Translations under genes and position numbers: made by a program | The notes under the pieces: generated by a model | Database searches by the model: none | Told to the model about the DNA's origin: nothing | The model's input: the letters and a program-made list of their open reading frames with translations, nothing else | Assembly (NCBI GenBank): GCA_016214855.1 | Contig: JACRMT010000004.1 | Span: 843,575 to 907,574, forward strand | Length of the DNA stretch: 64,000 nt | Direction of reading: 5' to 3' | Source: Nitrospirota bacterium | Lineage (GTDB): Bacteria; Nitrospirota; Thermodesulfovibrionia; Thermodesulfovibrionales; UBA6898 | Shown: piece by piece, positions 16,574 to 25,378 of the stretch | How the letters are laid out: each line of letters opens with the position of its first letter | Numbering within the stretch: position 1 is the first letter of the stretch

Positions 16574-17494
16574 ATGTATTTGTATTTACCGGTAGCACTG
16601 ACCAGTATCAACATCTTCATCCCTGTAGGGCTCGGTCTGGCGGTCGGCCTGCTCTCAGGCCTGTTCGGCGTCGGAGGCGGCTTTCTTATGACCCCCCTTC
16701 TGATCATGTTCGGCATACCCTCAACCGTAGCAGCTGCAACTGACTCGAACCAGATCGTTGCAGCTTCCACCTCAGGCACCTATGCCCACTGGAAGGTCGG
16801 CAATGTGGACTTCAAGATGGGTTTTCATCTCCTGATCGGCGGGTTCATCGGCGGGCTCGTCGGCGTTCAGGGCATCAAGGTGCTTAATGCCATGGGCAAT
16901 GCCGATTTTGTGATCAAGATGACCTATGTGCTGATGTTGGGCATAGTCGGCACGTACATGTTCATCGAGAGTCTGAGCAGCATAAGAAAAAAGAACGTGC
17001 AGGAAGTGAAGTCAGAGGAAAAGGAGTCAGCATTCTCAAAGCTCCTCAAGACCCTGCCGCTTCAGACAGAGTATGTAAAATCAGGCGTCACCCATTCGAT
17101 GCTTCTTCCTATCATCTTCGGTGGGTTTGTAGGGATTCTTGCAGCGATCATGGGCGTGGGCGGCGGATTCCTTATGGTCCCGGTCATGGTCTATATCCTC
17201 AGGATGCCGATGCATGTTGTGGTCGGCACGAGCCTCTTTCAGATCCTCTTCAACTGCATCGAGGTGACCTTTCTTCAGGCCTACACCAACCATAACGTGG
17301 ACTTTATCCTCGCGGTGCTGCTTCTGCTTGGCTCCACCATCGGCGCGCAGGTGGGCGCAGTATTTGGAAGAAAGCTCAAGGGGGAACAGCTCAAGATCAT
17401 TCTTGCGGTCATCGTTCTTCTGGTTACCGTAAAGATCGTCTTCGATCTCACGCTCAGCCCCTCAATACTCTTATCACAGGCAGGAGGACACTAA
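16574..17494 (+). CDS. TauE/SafE family transporter, module A
   Basis: 306 residues with two half-repeats: SGLFGVGGGFLMTPLL near 33 and AAIMGVGGGFLMVPVM near 193. They are separated by a charged loop (about 133-160). The start follows GGAGG at 9-nt spacing. It is followed by a Pfam Alph_Pro_TM/TIGR02186 gene after 1 nt and then by two Usp genes, which makes a compact operon. The TIGR02186 partner is a known neighbour of TauE/SafE genes. Substrate unknown. Confidence 0.94.
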   Translation: MYLYLPVALTSINIFIPVGLGLAVGLLSGLFGVGGGFLMTPLLIMFGIPSTVAAATDSNQIVAASTSGTYAHWKVGNVDFKMGFHLLIGGFIGGLVGVQGIKVLNAMGNADFVIKMTYVLMLGIVGTYMFIESLSSIRKKNVQEVKSEEKESAFSKLLKTLPLQTEYVKSGVTHSMLLPIIFGGFVGILAAIMGVGGGFLMVPVMVYILRMPMHVVVGTSLFQILFNCIEVTFLQAYTNHNVDFILAVLLLLGSTIGAQVGAVFGRKLKGEQLKIILAVIVLLVTVKIVFDLTLSPSILLSQAGGH

Positions 17495-17495
17495 T

Positions 17496-18302
17496 ATGAA
17501 AACAGTGAACAGTAATCAGTTATCAGTGATCAGCTTAAAAATAATAAAACCGATACTCATCGTTATCAGCCTGATCGTAACGATCGGGACGGCATCGGCA
17601 GAATTGACGGCAAAGGCGAACCATGACCATATCAAGGTCGATTTCTTTTATCACGGAAGCACGGTCAGCGTAAGCGGCATTGCAGATAAAGGAACAGACC
17701 TGATCATCAAGATCGCCTCACCAGAAGGTCATGAGGCACTCAAGCAGAAAGGCAAGGTCGGCGGTCTGCTCTGGATGAATGTGGGCGCCCTGAATTTCGA
17801 GGACGTGCCGAACCTCTATTCTATCCACAGCACCCGGAAGGTCGAAGACCTGATCGACCAGAATGAACAGGATCGATTCGTCATAGGCTATCCTGCACTT
17901 GGCAGACATGTACAGCTGAGCCCGGCAGCAGACGAACAGGAGAAGGCAAAATGGTTCGGAGAGTTTTTGAAGTACAAGGAATCATCCAGACTCTATACGA
18001 CATCAGCCGGCAGGATCGACCTGAAAGAAAAGGACGGCAAACAGTCGTATTACATCAATACTGAATGGCCGTATCAGGCACCTCCCGGAGACTACCTGGT
18101 TACCGTATATGCAGTCAAAGACGGAAAGATCGTCGATACTGCGGTCTCAAAAGTGCTGGTCGAGCAGGTCGGCATTGTAAAGACACTCGCCGGCATGGCA
18201 AAGAACAATGCCTCGATCTACGGGATCATATCGATACTCTCTGCCCTGGGAGCAGGCTTTGGAGTCGGACTGGTATTCAGAAAAGGCGGAGGTGCTCATT
18301 AA
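17496..18302 (+). CDS. TIGR02186/Alph_Pro_TM family membrane-anchored protein
   Basis: 268 residues. A signal peptide ends near TASA (about 35). A periplasmic domain follows with the family features GGLLWMNVGALNFEDVPNLY and PGDYLVTVYAVKDGKIV, and a C-terminal TM (about 240-260, SILSALGAGFGVGLVFRK). This family is usually encoded beside TauE/SafE transporters and may be its periplasmic partner. The first residues (KTVNSNQLSVISLK) are encoded by a dispersed DNA repeat (17504-17543), so the n-region of the signal peptide is repeat-derived. Confidence 0.85.
   Translation: MKTVNSNQLSVISLKIIKPILIVISLIVTIGTASAELTAKANHDHIKVDFFYHGSTVSVSGIADKGTDLIIKIASPEGHEALKQKGKVGGLLWMNVGALNFEDVPNLYSIHSTRKVEDLIDQNEQDRFVIGYPALGRHVQLSPAADEQEKAKWFGEFLKYKESSRLYTTSAGRIDLKEKDGKQSYYINTEWPYQAPPGDYLVTVYAVKDGKIVDTAVSKVLVEQVGIVKTLAGMAKNNASIYGIISILSALGAGFGVGLVFRKGGGAH
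17504..17543 (+). repeat. dispersed repeat inside the 5' end of a coding region
   Basis: The stretch ends ATCAGTGATCAGCTTAAAAA, matching the intergenic repeat at 4628-4650 (opposite strand) except for one base. Here it is read in frame as NSNQLSVIS. Confidence 0.65.
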
Positions 18303-18303
18303 T

Positions 18304-19164
18304 ATGTATGACACACTGCTCGTAGGCTTCGACGATTCGTTATCAAGCAAGGCAGCGCTCATCGAGGCATCCAATCATGTAAAAAAACATGGCGGAAGGG
18401 TCATCCTGGCCCATGCGGTCTTTTTCGACACAGAGGAATTCGGCATTGCACCTGAACAGCTCGAAAAAAGGTTGAAGATCGGTGAAAAGGCATGCATTCA
18501 GTCTAAAAATATGATCGCTGCCGAATTCGGCATCAATGTCCAGTCGCTCCTCTGCGAGGGCGATCCTGCCGACGTGATCCTCGATGTGGCAGAAGGCAAA
18601 AAGGCCGACCTTATTGTTCTGGGGACGTATGGAAGGAAAGGTCTCAACCGGCTGCTCATGGGAAGCGTCACGTCCCGCGTTATAGCGGATGCGCCGACAG
18701 ACGTCCTGGTTGTAAAAAAACCCTGCATTGAATGCACCGGTGAATATCGGTCGATCCTCGTGCCTTTTGACGGGTCAGACTTCAGCAAGAGGGCGCTGGC
18801 CAGGGCCTGTGAACTGTCAAAACCCGACCATGCATCTGTGACAGTGCTCTATGTCATCCCCCGCTACGAGGAGATGATAGATTTTTTCAGGACCGAGTCT
18901 ATCAGGAAGAGCCTTTATCAGGAGGCTGATAAGATCATGAAAACCGCCACTGAACTTGCGGCTGTCCAGAAGGTAGATCAGATAACGACAAAGATCGAAG
19001 AAGGGCCGTCTGCTGACAGGATCATAGAGACTGCAGGCAGGATGAAGAACGATCTCATCATAATGGGAAGCCACGGATATCGCGGCGTGAACAAGGCGAT
19101 CATGGGGAGCACAACAGAACGCGTCATCATGACCGCAACCTGTCCGATCCTGGTTGTGAGGTAA
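18304..19164 (+). CDS. tandem-domain universal stress protein, module A
   Basis: 286 residues, two UspA domains. Domain 1 starts LLVGFDDSLSSK and has the nucleotide loop GTYG...GS; domain 2 starts ILVPFDGSDFSK and has GSHG...GS. Both loops are intact. GGAGGTG (18288-18294), at 9-nt spacing, selects ATG 18304 over earlier in-frame starts that lie within the preceding gene. It is followed after 5 nt by a single-domain Usp. Confidence 0.93.
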   Translation: MYDTLLVGFDDSLSSKAALIEASNHVKKHGGRVILAHAVFFDTEEFGIAPEQLEKRLKIGEKACIQSKNMIAAEFGINVQSLLCEGDPADVILDVAEGKKADLIVLGTYGRKGLNRLLMGSVTSRVIADAPTDVLVVKKPCIECTGEYRSILVPFDGSDFSKRALARACELSKPDHASVTVLYVIPRYEEMIDFFRTESIRKSLYQEADKIMKTATELAAVQKVDQITTKIEEGPSADRIIETAGRMKNDLIIMGSHGYRGVNKAIMGSTTERVIMTATCPILVVR

Positions 19165-19169
19165 AAGCA

Positions 19170-19589
19170 ATGAAAGGATACAGAAAGGTCCTGATAGCAG
19201 TGAACGGATCAAAAGAGGTGCTTGCCAGGGGGATCAGCCTTGCCTGCGACGAACAGTGCTGGATAACCGTGGTCAAGGTCCTGCCTGCAAACGAAGGCGA
19301 TCTGAACCTGACCGGCGTGAAGAATATCGAGGACCTGCTCGACAATGGGTCCCGCCTCGAAACCGCCGAGATCAGAAGGGTTGCCGAAAGAGAAGGATTA
19401 CTGGTAAAGACAAGGATCGAGGAAGGCAATGTCTCGCAAAGGATCCTTGAAGTGGCAGCAGAAGAGCGGTGCGATGTCATCGTCATGGGTGCAAAAAAGA
19501 GGAACTGGCTAAGAAGGATCTTCGGCGACAACACTGTCGGGAAAGTGATACATCAGTCACCCTGTCCTGTCTTTGTGGTTTCTGCCTGA
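19170..19589 (+). CDS. single-domain universal stress protein with a degenerate nucleotide loop
   Basis: 139 residues with the UspA fold (VLIAVNGSKEVLAR at the start, PCPVFVVSA at the end). The ATP-binding loop reads GAKKRNWLRRIFGDNT, lacking the second glycine of G-2x-G and the final G(S/T), so it may not bind ATP. It is the last gene of the module A operon, and a strong terminator follows. Confidence 0.88.
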   Translation: MKGYRKVLIAVNGSKEVLARGISLACDEQCWITVVKVLPANEGDLNLTGVKNIEDLLDNGSRLETAEIRRVAEREGLLVKTRIEEGNVSQRILEVAAEERCDVIVMGAKKRNWLRRIFGDNTVGKVIHQSPCPVFVVSA

Positions 19590-19598
19590 ATGAATTTC

Positions 19599-19628
19599 AA
19601 CGGGGACCCAATAAGTCCCCGTTCTTTT
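19599..19628 (+). terminator. intrinsic terminator of the module A operon
   Basis: A perfect 9-bp stem (AACGGGGAC / GTCCCCGTT) around CCAATAA is followed by CTTTTT, 10 nt after the last Usp stop codon. Confidence 0.85.
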
Positions 19629-19682
19629 TCCTCGGCATAGTGCCGATCAGACTGCCGGCCTCAAGGATGTTCTGCCTGATTA

Positions 19683-19955
19683 TCAGCTCTTCAGATAAAC
19701 AAGCCGGAAGGACGGCCATTCCTCTTCCTGCACGGTCCTGCGAAAATCACAGTCGCTGCAGATCAGGACCTTTTCCGCGTACGTGCCCTGCACCCTGCCA
19801 TGGCAGTGCGTACCTGCAACAGCCCAGCAGACCCTGCCGCCATTATTGCCGCGGTTCAGCTTATGAGCCCTTGTCTCGGTTCGGGCCGGGCATGTTCCCT
19901 GACCTTTCATGCCGCCACTGCTGCAGTTCATATATTCCCAGCAATTCTGTCTCAT
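19683..19955 (-). CDS. two-CW-type zinc-binding small protein
   Basis: 90 residues with the pattern NCWEYMNC...CPA...GGRVCWAVAGTHCHG...CSDCDF, typical of small Cys-rich two-CW domain proteins common in anaerobes. ATG 19955 is chosen because AGAGGT lies 7 nt upstream; a longer in-frame start has no ribosome site. Role unknown, probably a metal-binding regulatory or redox module. Confidence 0.75.
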   Translation of the reverse strand: MRQNCWEYMNCSSGGMKGQGTCPARTETRAHKLNRGNNGGRVCWAVAGTHCHGRVQGTYAEKVLICSDCDFRRTVQEEEWPSFRLVYLKS

Positions 19956-20042
19956 TGTTGTACCTCTTTTTGTTGATGGCAGCAAAAGGACTTATTACTG
20001 CCGTTGAACGAAAACGCCACTATCCCTATTTTCTGAAGGAGG

Positions 20043-20462
20043 TTATAGAGAATAGAGAGCAGGCGGTGAGTGCAGGAACAGGCGGTAACATAAGATCGTC
20101 CGGGATAAGGTCTTGCCCCTTTTATAGACATATTTCAGCGCCATGGATAAGACCGCTACCAGGACATTCAGAGAAAGGAGAGACTCTGTCATTCCCACGC
20201 CATCAAGGAAAAGCGTTTCACTCATTTGAAAGATAAGCTGATCAAATAGCCAGGCAACTGATCCGAACAGATAGTCTGTCGCATTGCGCAGATGAGCATA
20301 CAGTGCCTCGTGAATGAGAACGATCAGATCGGTCTGCAGATGCGCCTGAGAGGTGAGAAGTGCAGTTGCCGGGAGAAGGTCTTCAACATGAAGACATGAG
20401 AGCGGCATGATCGTCAGAACAGCACAATAAAACACGAGAATTATTTTGGCAAGGTCCCTCAT
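20043..20462 (-). CDS. hypothetical membrane-associated protein
   Basis: 139 residues from ATG 20462. An N-terminal hydrophobic segment (IILVFYCAVLTIMPLSC, possibly a lipobox ending in Cys) and a second hydrophobic segment (LLSLNVLVAVLSMALKYVY, about 104-122). No family recognised and no convincing SD, so this is only a moderately supported gene. It diverges from the kinase at 20620. Confidence 0.45.
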   Translation of the reverse strand: MRDLAKIILVFYCAVLTIMPLSCLHVEDLLPATALLTSQAHLQTDLIVLIHEALYAHLRNATDYLFGSVAWLFDQLIFQMSETLFLDGVGMTESLLSLNVLVAVLSMALKYVYKRGKTLSRTILCYRLFLHSPPALYSL

Positions 20463-20619
20463 GCGTTTGCTTAAGTCCACGCTCAATATAACCACCGCAG
20501 AAGCTGCAATGTCAATATAAATAATGCCCTTAGCCGGCCGGATATTCACATTTCCCGGACCGCAGACCGCTGCACCGGAATTTCAGTTTTCAGAGGTGAA
20601 GGTGCTAATATAATCCATC

Positions 20620-22176
20620 ATGTCCCTGCAGAAGAAGATCATACTCAGTTTTCTGATCAGCTCCGCTCTCATAGCCATTTTTGCGATCTTTGCCTATGTG
20701 AACTTCATCGAGATCAGAAAGGAGATACTGAACCTCGAACTGTCCGATACACTTCGCAGCAAAACGCTTCAGCTCAGGCGGCATGAAAAGAACTTCCTTC
20801 TGTACAGGGATGTCCGCGAGATCGAAAGTGTGCATGCGTATATCAAAGAGATCAAGGCCATCCTTGAGAAGAATAAACCCCGTGATACGAACGGGCAGAT
20901 CCTTAACCTGCAGGCAAGCATCGAGGATTACAGCCGGCGTTTCAGCAGAATCGAAACCCTTGCGTGGGAGTTCCTCGACAATATTGAAAAACTGAAGAAA
21001 CGAAACACTCAATATGCACTGTTTTTCCCCCTTATGGAAGCAACGTTCCTCGAAAGTCCTGCGGTCAATGCAAGACAGATCGAGATACTCTTTAAGCCGG
21101 GCGCGGATTCGGCTATACTCAATAATCTCAGGGATCTGGATACGGAGATCACAGCGCTGAGAAAGATCGGGGAGGAGATCCTGACACTTTCAAAGGGCCT
21201 TGATACGGTGACTCGGGAGAAGGTTGACCGCACGATCAGGATCTCACAGACCGCGCTTCTTATTCTCTTTCCCCTCTTTCTTATCGTCGGATTTTCCGCT
21301 CTGCTGGTTATCGTACGCAGCACGGTCAGACAGATGAAGATGCTCACGAGCGCGATAGAAAAGACCGGTAAAGGAGATTTCTCTTCCCTGCCGGCCCCGG
21401 ACAAGCATGATGAGGTCGGGGTCCTGATCGATGCCTTCAATAAAATGGAGAATGACCTCATTGCCCGGGACCACGAGATCGAAAAGAAGAACGAGGAACT
21501 CCTCCAGAGCCGGAAGCTCGCTTCTCTCGGCACGCTGGCATCAGGCGTTGCCCATGAACTGAACAATCCGCTGAACAATATCTATCTTGCAGCGCAGATC
21601 CTTACCAAAGAGATCGATACCGAGACCTGTCCCGGCATAATCAAAGAGACGGTCGGTGATATCTATTCTCAGACGCTGAGGGTGAAGAGGATCGTGAGCG
21701 ATCTGCTTGCCTTTGCCCGGGAAAAACCGCCTGAGCTTGCCCCTGTTCAGATAACCGTTCTGATAAAGGGCATCCTGACCCAGATGGCAGCGACCGATGA
21801 CCTGGGAGACGTCCGGTACGCTATTCAGGCGCAGGAAGATGCCACGGTGCTGGCCGACAGCCACATGATGGAACAGGTCTTCATTAACCTGTTCAACAAT
21901 GCGGTGGACGCCATGGAGGGCAAGGGTCTCCTGACCATAACTATTGACCGTGACGGCCCCATAATTAAGATCTCGGTCTCAGATACCGGCAAGGGTATAC
22001 CCAAAGAAAAGCTCCAGAGGATCTTCGATCCATTTTTTACGACCAAGGACCACGGAACAGGCTTAGGCCTTGCCATTGTTTACAGTATACTAGAGAAGCA
22101 CAAAGGCAGGATCGATCTGCAGCATACCTCTGAAAAAGGTTCGACCTTTCTGATCACACTGCCTGGAGGAGTATGA
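20620..22176 (+). CDS. membrane sensor histidine kinase, module B
   Basis: 518 residues. TM1 is about 8-30, the helical sensor about 31-208 ([13 protein letters not shown]), TM2 about 211-233, then HAMP, HisKA with H312 ([13 protein letters not shown]) and HATPase_c ([15 protein letters not shown]). Its stop overlaps the regulator start by 4 nt (ATGA). It is a full-length paralogue of the kinase at 10389, pointing to duplication of the module. Confidence 0.94.
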   Translation: MSLQKKIILSFLISSALIAIFAIFAYVNFIEIRKEILNLELSDTLRSKTLQLRRHEKNFLLYRDVREIESVHAYIKEIKAILEKNKPRDTNGQILNLQASIEDYSRRFSRIETLAWEFLDNIEKLKKRNTQYALFFPLMEATFLESPAVNARQIEILFKPGADSAILNNLRDLDTEITALRKIGEEILTLSKGLDTVTREKVDRTIRISQTALLILFPLFLIVGFSALLVIVRSTVRQMKMLTSAIEKTGKGDFSSLPAPDKHDEVGVLIDAFNKMENDLIARDHEIEKKNEELLQSRKLASLGTLASGVAHELNNPLNNIYLAAQILTKEIDTETCPGIIKETVGDIYSQTLRVKRIVSDLLAFAREKPPELAPVQITVLIKGILTQMAATDDLGDVRYAIQAQEDATVLADSHMMEQVFINLFNNAVDAMEGKGLLTITIDRDGPIIKISVSDTGKGIPKEKLQRIFDPFFTTKDHGTGLGLAIVYSILEKHKGRIDLQHTSEKGSTFLITLPGGV

Positions 22177-23501
22177 GCCAGAGAATATTAATAGCAGAAG
22201 ATGAGACGATATCCCTGAAACACCTCACCTATGCCCTCGAAAAGGAAGGCTACGAGGTCACCGGCACAAAGGACGGCCTGTCTGCCTTCGCTCTTTTCGA
22301 AAAGAACGCCTATGATGTGATCATAGCTGACATCAAGATGCCGGAGATGGACGGGCTCACCCTGCTCGAAAAGATCAAAGCCAGGGAGCCCGACGCAGAG
22401 GTGATCATCATCACCGGCTTCGGCAGCATTGAATCAGCGGTCATTGCCATGAAGAAAGGCGCATCGGAATATGTTACCAAGCCCTTTAATCTTGACGAGC
22501 TGAACATCAAGATAAAGAAGGTTCTGGAAAAAAAAAGGATAGAGAAAGAGAACACCGCTCTTAAGGTCTCCCTCGGCATAGACCAGGAATTTCCGTTCAT
22601 CGCAAAGAGCCATACCATGCAGCGCGTCGTCGAAGTGATCAGAAGCATAACGAATTCAGACTGCAATGTGCTGCTTACCGGAGAAAGCGGCGTAGGGAAA
22701 GATCTGGTCGCAAAGATCATCCATCATACCAGTGCCCGGAAAGACAAACCGTTCCTCGGCCTGAACTGTGCCATCTTCACCGAAGAGCTTCTTGCCAGTG
22801 AACTTTTCGGCCATGAAAAAGGGGCCTTCACCGGCGCTGTAGCTTCGAAGAAAGGACTGATCGAGGTTGCGGATACCGGAACGCTTTTTCTTGACGAGAT
22901 CGCAGAGATGACGCCCTCACTCCAGGCCAAGCTTCTGAAGGTGATCGAAGACAAGGAATTCATGCGTGTGGGCGGAACACGGCTGATCAAGGTTGATGTC
23001 CGGCTTATCGCTGCCACGAACCAGAATCTTTCGACGCTCATCAAGGAAGGCAAATTCAGAGAGGATCTGTACTACCGGCTTAATGTCATGGATGTGTTCA
23101 TCCCGCCTCTCAGGGAAAGAAAAGAAGATATCACGCCTCTTATCAAACACTTTCTGCTGAAGTATGCAAAAAAAGAGAACAAGAGGATAACCGCCTTCAG
23201 CAAAGAAGCTATGGATATTCTGATCTCCTACGGCTTTCCCGGGAATGTGAGGGAACTGGAGAATATCATCGAAAGAGCGGTGATCCTGGAGAAGTCCTCG
23301 ACAATCCAACCGGAGAATCTTCCGCAGACTATCAAGCTTTTTGAGGTCGAGACCATTTCACCGAACAGGGTCAAAACGATCGACGAACTGAACAGGGATT
23401 ATGCAGAAAGAATTCTCGATTTCGTGGACAACAACCGCTCAAAGGCAGCCGAACTCCTCGGTATTTCACGCACCAGCCTCTGGAGGATACTGAAGAAGTA
23501 G
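22173..23501 (+). CDS. NtrC-family sigma-54-dependent response regulator, module B
   Basis: 442 residues: receiver with D53 (IADIKMPE), AAA+ with Walker A GESGVGKD and the GAFTGA loop, and Fis-type HTH NRSKAAELLGISRTSLWR. It is translationally coupled to the kinase. It is the likely activator of the sigma-54 promoter at 25327, which precedes the Usp-like/TauE operon 1.9 kb downstream. Confidence 0.94.
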   Translation: MSQRILIAEDETISLKHLTYALEKEGYEVTGTKDGLSAFALFEKNAYDVIIADIKMPEMDGLTLLEKIKAREPDAEVIIITGFGSIESAVIAMKKGASEYVTKPFNLDELNIKIKKVLEKKRIEKENTALKVSLGIDQEFPFIAKSHTMQRVVEVIRSITNSDCNVLLTGESGVGKDLVAKIIHHTSARKDKPFLGLNCAIFTEELLASELFGHEKGAFTGAVASKKGLIEVADTGTLFLDEIAEMTPSLQAKLLKVIEDKEFMRVGGTRLIKVDVRLIAATNQNLSTLIKEGKFREDLYYRLNVMDVFIPPLRERKEDITPLIKHFLLKYAKKENKRITAFSKEAMDILISYGFPGNVRELENIIERAVILEKSSTIQPENLPQTIKLFEVETISPNRVKTIDELNRDYAERILDFVDNNRSKAAELLGISRTSLWRILKK

Positions 23502-23571
23502 GCCTTGTATTAGCCTAATCGGTAGCAAGAAATCTGGAAGGCGTCAGGGCTGGCAGGACAAGACACTTCAT

Positions 23572-23793
23572 TTACAGATAATCTCTGAATTCCTCAATAC
23601 TTAAACCAGTGCCTTTGATGATCTGGTGCAGCGTCCCTTTCTTAAGGTCTTTGCTATGATATGGAACAATGGCCTGCATTGCTCCTTTTACATAGATCTT
23701 ATGACTTCCCTTCTGCCTGAAAAACTCAAAGCCTATTTTCTCCAATGCCTTTATAACCTGCTTTGGCGTTAGGGATGGAAGCTCCTTACTCAT
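23572..23793 (-). CDS. hicA: HicA-type mRNA interferase toxin
   Basis: 73 residues with the double-stranded-RNA-binding-like HicA fold: TPKQVIKALEKIGFEFFRQKG followed by SHKIYV, with the catalytic His in GSH, then VPYHSKDLKKGTLHQIIKG. Its start overlaps the upstream hicB stop by 4 nt. Order hicB-hicA is the less common arrangement but frequent in anaerobes. Confidence 0.9.
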   Translation of the reverse strand: MSKELPSLTPKQVIKALEKIGFEFFRQKGSHKIYVKGAMQAIVPYHSKDLKKGTLHQIIKGTGLSIEEFRDYL

Positions 23794-24014
23794 ACGAAAA
23801 CATGAAGCTCTGCTATGTGGGTAGTATCAGGCTTGACCTTGCGTCTTCTTTCTTTCAGGGTCTCAAGGTAAAGCTCCAGAGCCTCTTTCATGTTGCTCAT
23901 TGTTTCTTCGTATGTCTCACCCTCAGTGACACAGCCCGGAAGACTCGGCACATAAGCTGTGAAACCGCCCTCATCCTGCGGCTCAATCACCGCTTTGTAG
24001 TAATAATCTTTCAT
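23790..24014 (-). CDS. hicB: HicB-type antitoxin
   Basis: 74 residues: YYYKAVIEPQDEGGFTAYVP then SLPGCVTEGETYEE, the partial RNase H-like fold of HicB. ATG 24014 follows AAGGAG. It has only a short C-terminus with no added HTH domain, so autoregulation would rely on the toxin-antitoxin complex. It lies in the accessory block of module B. Confidence 0.9.
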   Translation of the reverse strand: MKDYYYKAVIEPQDEGGFTAYVPSLPGCVTEGETYEETMSNMKEALELYLETLKERRRKVKPDTTHIAELHVFV

Positions 24015-24179
24015 CGTCTGAGTCTCCTTTTCCGAATATTGCAAGGTCTTTTTTGAAGGCATAATTTCAAACCAGTGCCTATTTTATACGAAAGCCAAAA
24101 ACTTTGCAGTCGTAAGTTTGGGAACTTTAGTTATGGCAGCGGGCTCTATTTGCTATTTTATTTCAAGGCAGTTCTGCTG

Positions 24180-24611
24180 TTACAGGCTGTGCATAAGGTA
24201 GATGACCAGAAACGCGCCGATGATCAGCAGTGAGAGCATCAGCATCACGTCAAGAATGCGCGAAGGCTGATAGGTATCGTCATCGATCTGCTTCGCCACC
24301 TTCTTATATCTGATGAACGCAAGCACTCCCATAACCGCACCGAACCCAACGAGCAGAATGCCTAAAATCGACGAGTATCCCTGGGGCTGACTGACCGCGG
24401 ACTGCAGTCCTGCCTTATGGGCAATATCAGCCTGGGAAAGAAAGTAGGAAAACTGCCTCACAAAGAGCCCGAACTTCTCGACCACAAAGCCAAAGGCCAT
24501 GATCGCAATACTGGTTCTGATCCAGGCGAGAAAGGTCCGCTCATTCGCCATATGAACACGCCGGTTTCTCACCTGCGGGATAGCGCTGTCTTCCGGTTTC
24601 TTCATCTCCAT
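24180..24611 (-). CDS. DUF202/YidH-family membrane protein
   Basis: 143 residues from ATG 24611 (ATG 24605 is equally possible). It has the family signature MANERTFLAWIRTSIAIMAF and three TM segments (about 32-55, 85-104, 120-140). This is a small inner-membrane family of unknown function. It is probably monocistronic. Confidence 0.85.
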   Translation of the reverse strand: MEMKKPEDSAIPQVRNRRVHMANERTFLAWIRTSIAIMAFGFVVEKFGLFVRQFSYFLSQADIAHKAGLQSAVSQPQGYSSILGILLVGFGAVMGVLAFIRYKKVAKQIDDDTYQPSRILDVMLMLSLLIIGAFLVIYLMHSL

Positions 24612-24657
24612 AGTTATGGATATTATACCGCGCAGCGCTACAACTGAGTTAGACAAT

Positions 24658-24696
24658 AAAAGAGGCTCTGCTCCGGCTCAAGGCAGGGCCTCTTTT
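24658..24696 (-). terminator. intrinsic terminator downstream of the exported protein gene
   Basis: The inverted repeat AAAAGAGGCTCTGC / GCAGGGCCTCTTTT (one mismatch) ends in TTTTATT on the minus strand, immediately after the gene ending at 24709. Confidence 0.75.
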
Positions 24697-24708
24697 CGCC
24701 TGAAACGT

Positions 24709-25155
24709 TTATCGCCGCCACCCTGCCCAGGCCGGAACACCTGCACTATCCCTGAGGATGAGCGTATTATCTCCCTTTTTGACTTCCTGCGCGATAATGA
24801 CCTGCTTTCCTGCCATGGTCACTCGTGAGCCCTTGACCTCAACCTTATCTCCCTTCTCGATCCTGGTATCAAGCCTCTCGATATACCATCCAGGGCCGAG
24901 ATGCACTTCAAGTGACTCCTTTTCCGTCTTCACTATGATATGCATTCCGTAATACATGCCCTTCATCGGCTTTGTCTGCTCAACAGATACTACTGTGCCT
25001 GAGACGCTCTCCACAGTTGAGACATTAAAATTTCTTTGATACGGTGAACCCATGCCCCATCCCCCGCTTCCCTTCCAGGGCGCAGCCATGGCAAGCGATG
25101 TCCCAAAAAAGAGTGCCACTACAAAAACAGACCCTATTCTCATCCATTTTCTCAT
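24709..25155 (-). CDS. exported beta-barrel (OB-like) small protein
   Basis: 148 residues. A signal peptide (about 1-24, ending SLAMA) is followed by a glycine-rich linker and a beta-rich domain (VSTVESVSGTVVSVEQTKP then KGDKVEVKGSRVT) resembling single-stranded nucleic-acid-like OB folds found in periplasmic proteins. ATG 25155 follows AAGGAGG at 5-nt spacing; a GTG one codon earlier is possible. Function unknown. Confidence 0.7.
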   Translation of the reverse strand: MRKWMRIGSVFVVALFFGTSLAMAAPWKGSGGWGMGSPYQRNFNVSTVESVSGTVVSVEQTKPMKGMYYGMHIIVKTEKESLEVHLGPGWYIERLDTRIEKGDKVEVKGSRVTMAGKQVIIAQEVKKGDNTLILRDSAGVPAWAGWRR

Positions 25156-25257
25156 CACAACCTCCTTAAGCCGTTTATTTCAAATCATAGCACAACCCCT
25201 ATTAATTACAACTTTAGAGCTGGGAGCTGCCCGAGCGTGCCATGACGTTGCACTATA

Positions 25258-25272
25258 GTTTCAGTTTGAAAC
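25258..25272. promoter_or_regulatory. perfect inverted repeat upstream of the module B promoter
   Basis: GTTTCA-GTT-TGAAAC, 55 nt upstream of the -24 element at 25327. Its location fits an NtrC-type enhancer site for the adjacent regulator. Confidence 0.45.
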
Positions 25273-25326
25273 AGTTACTGATGCATACCCAATAGCATTA
25301 TTCTTTATTTACATAAGGTTATACGC

Positions 25327-25341
25327 TGGCATGAAGTTTGG
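25327..25341 (+). promoter_or_regulatory. sigma-54 promoter of module B
   Basis: TGGCATGAAGTTTGG has a perfect -24 element and the correct spacing; the -12 reads TTTGG instead of TTTGC. It overlaps an ATG (25331) that would otherwise extend the Usp-like gene, which argues that translation starts at 25379 instead. Confidence 0.55.
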
Positions 25342-25378
25342 AATGTATATCGCGAATTTCCAAAAAGGAGAAACGCAG

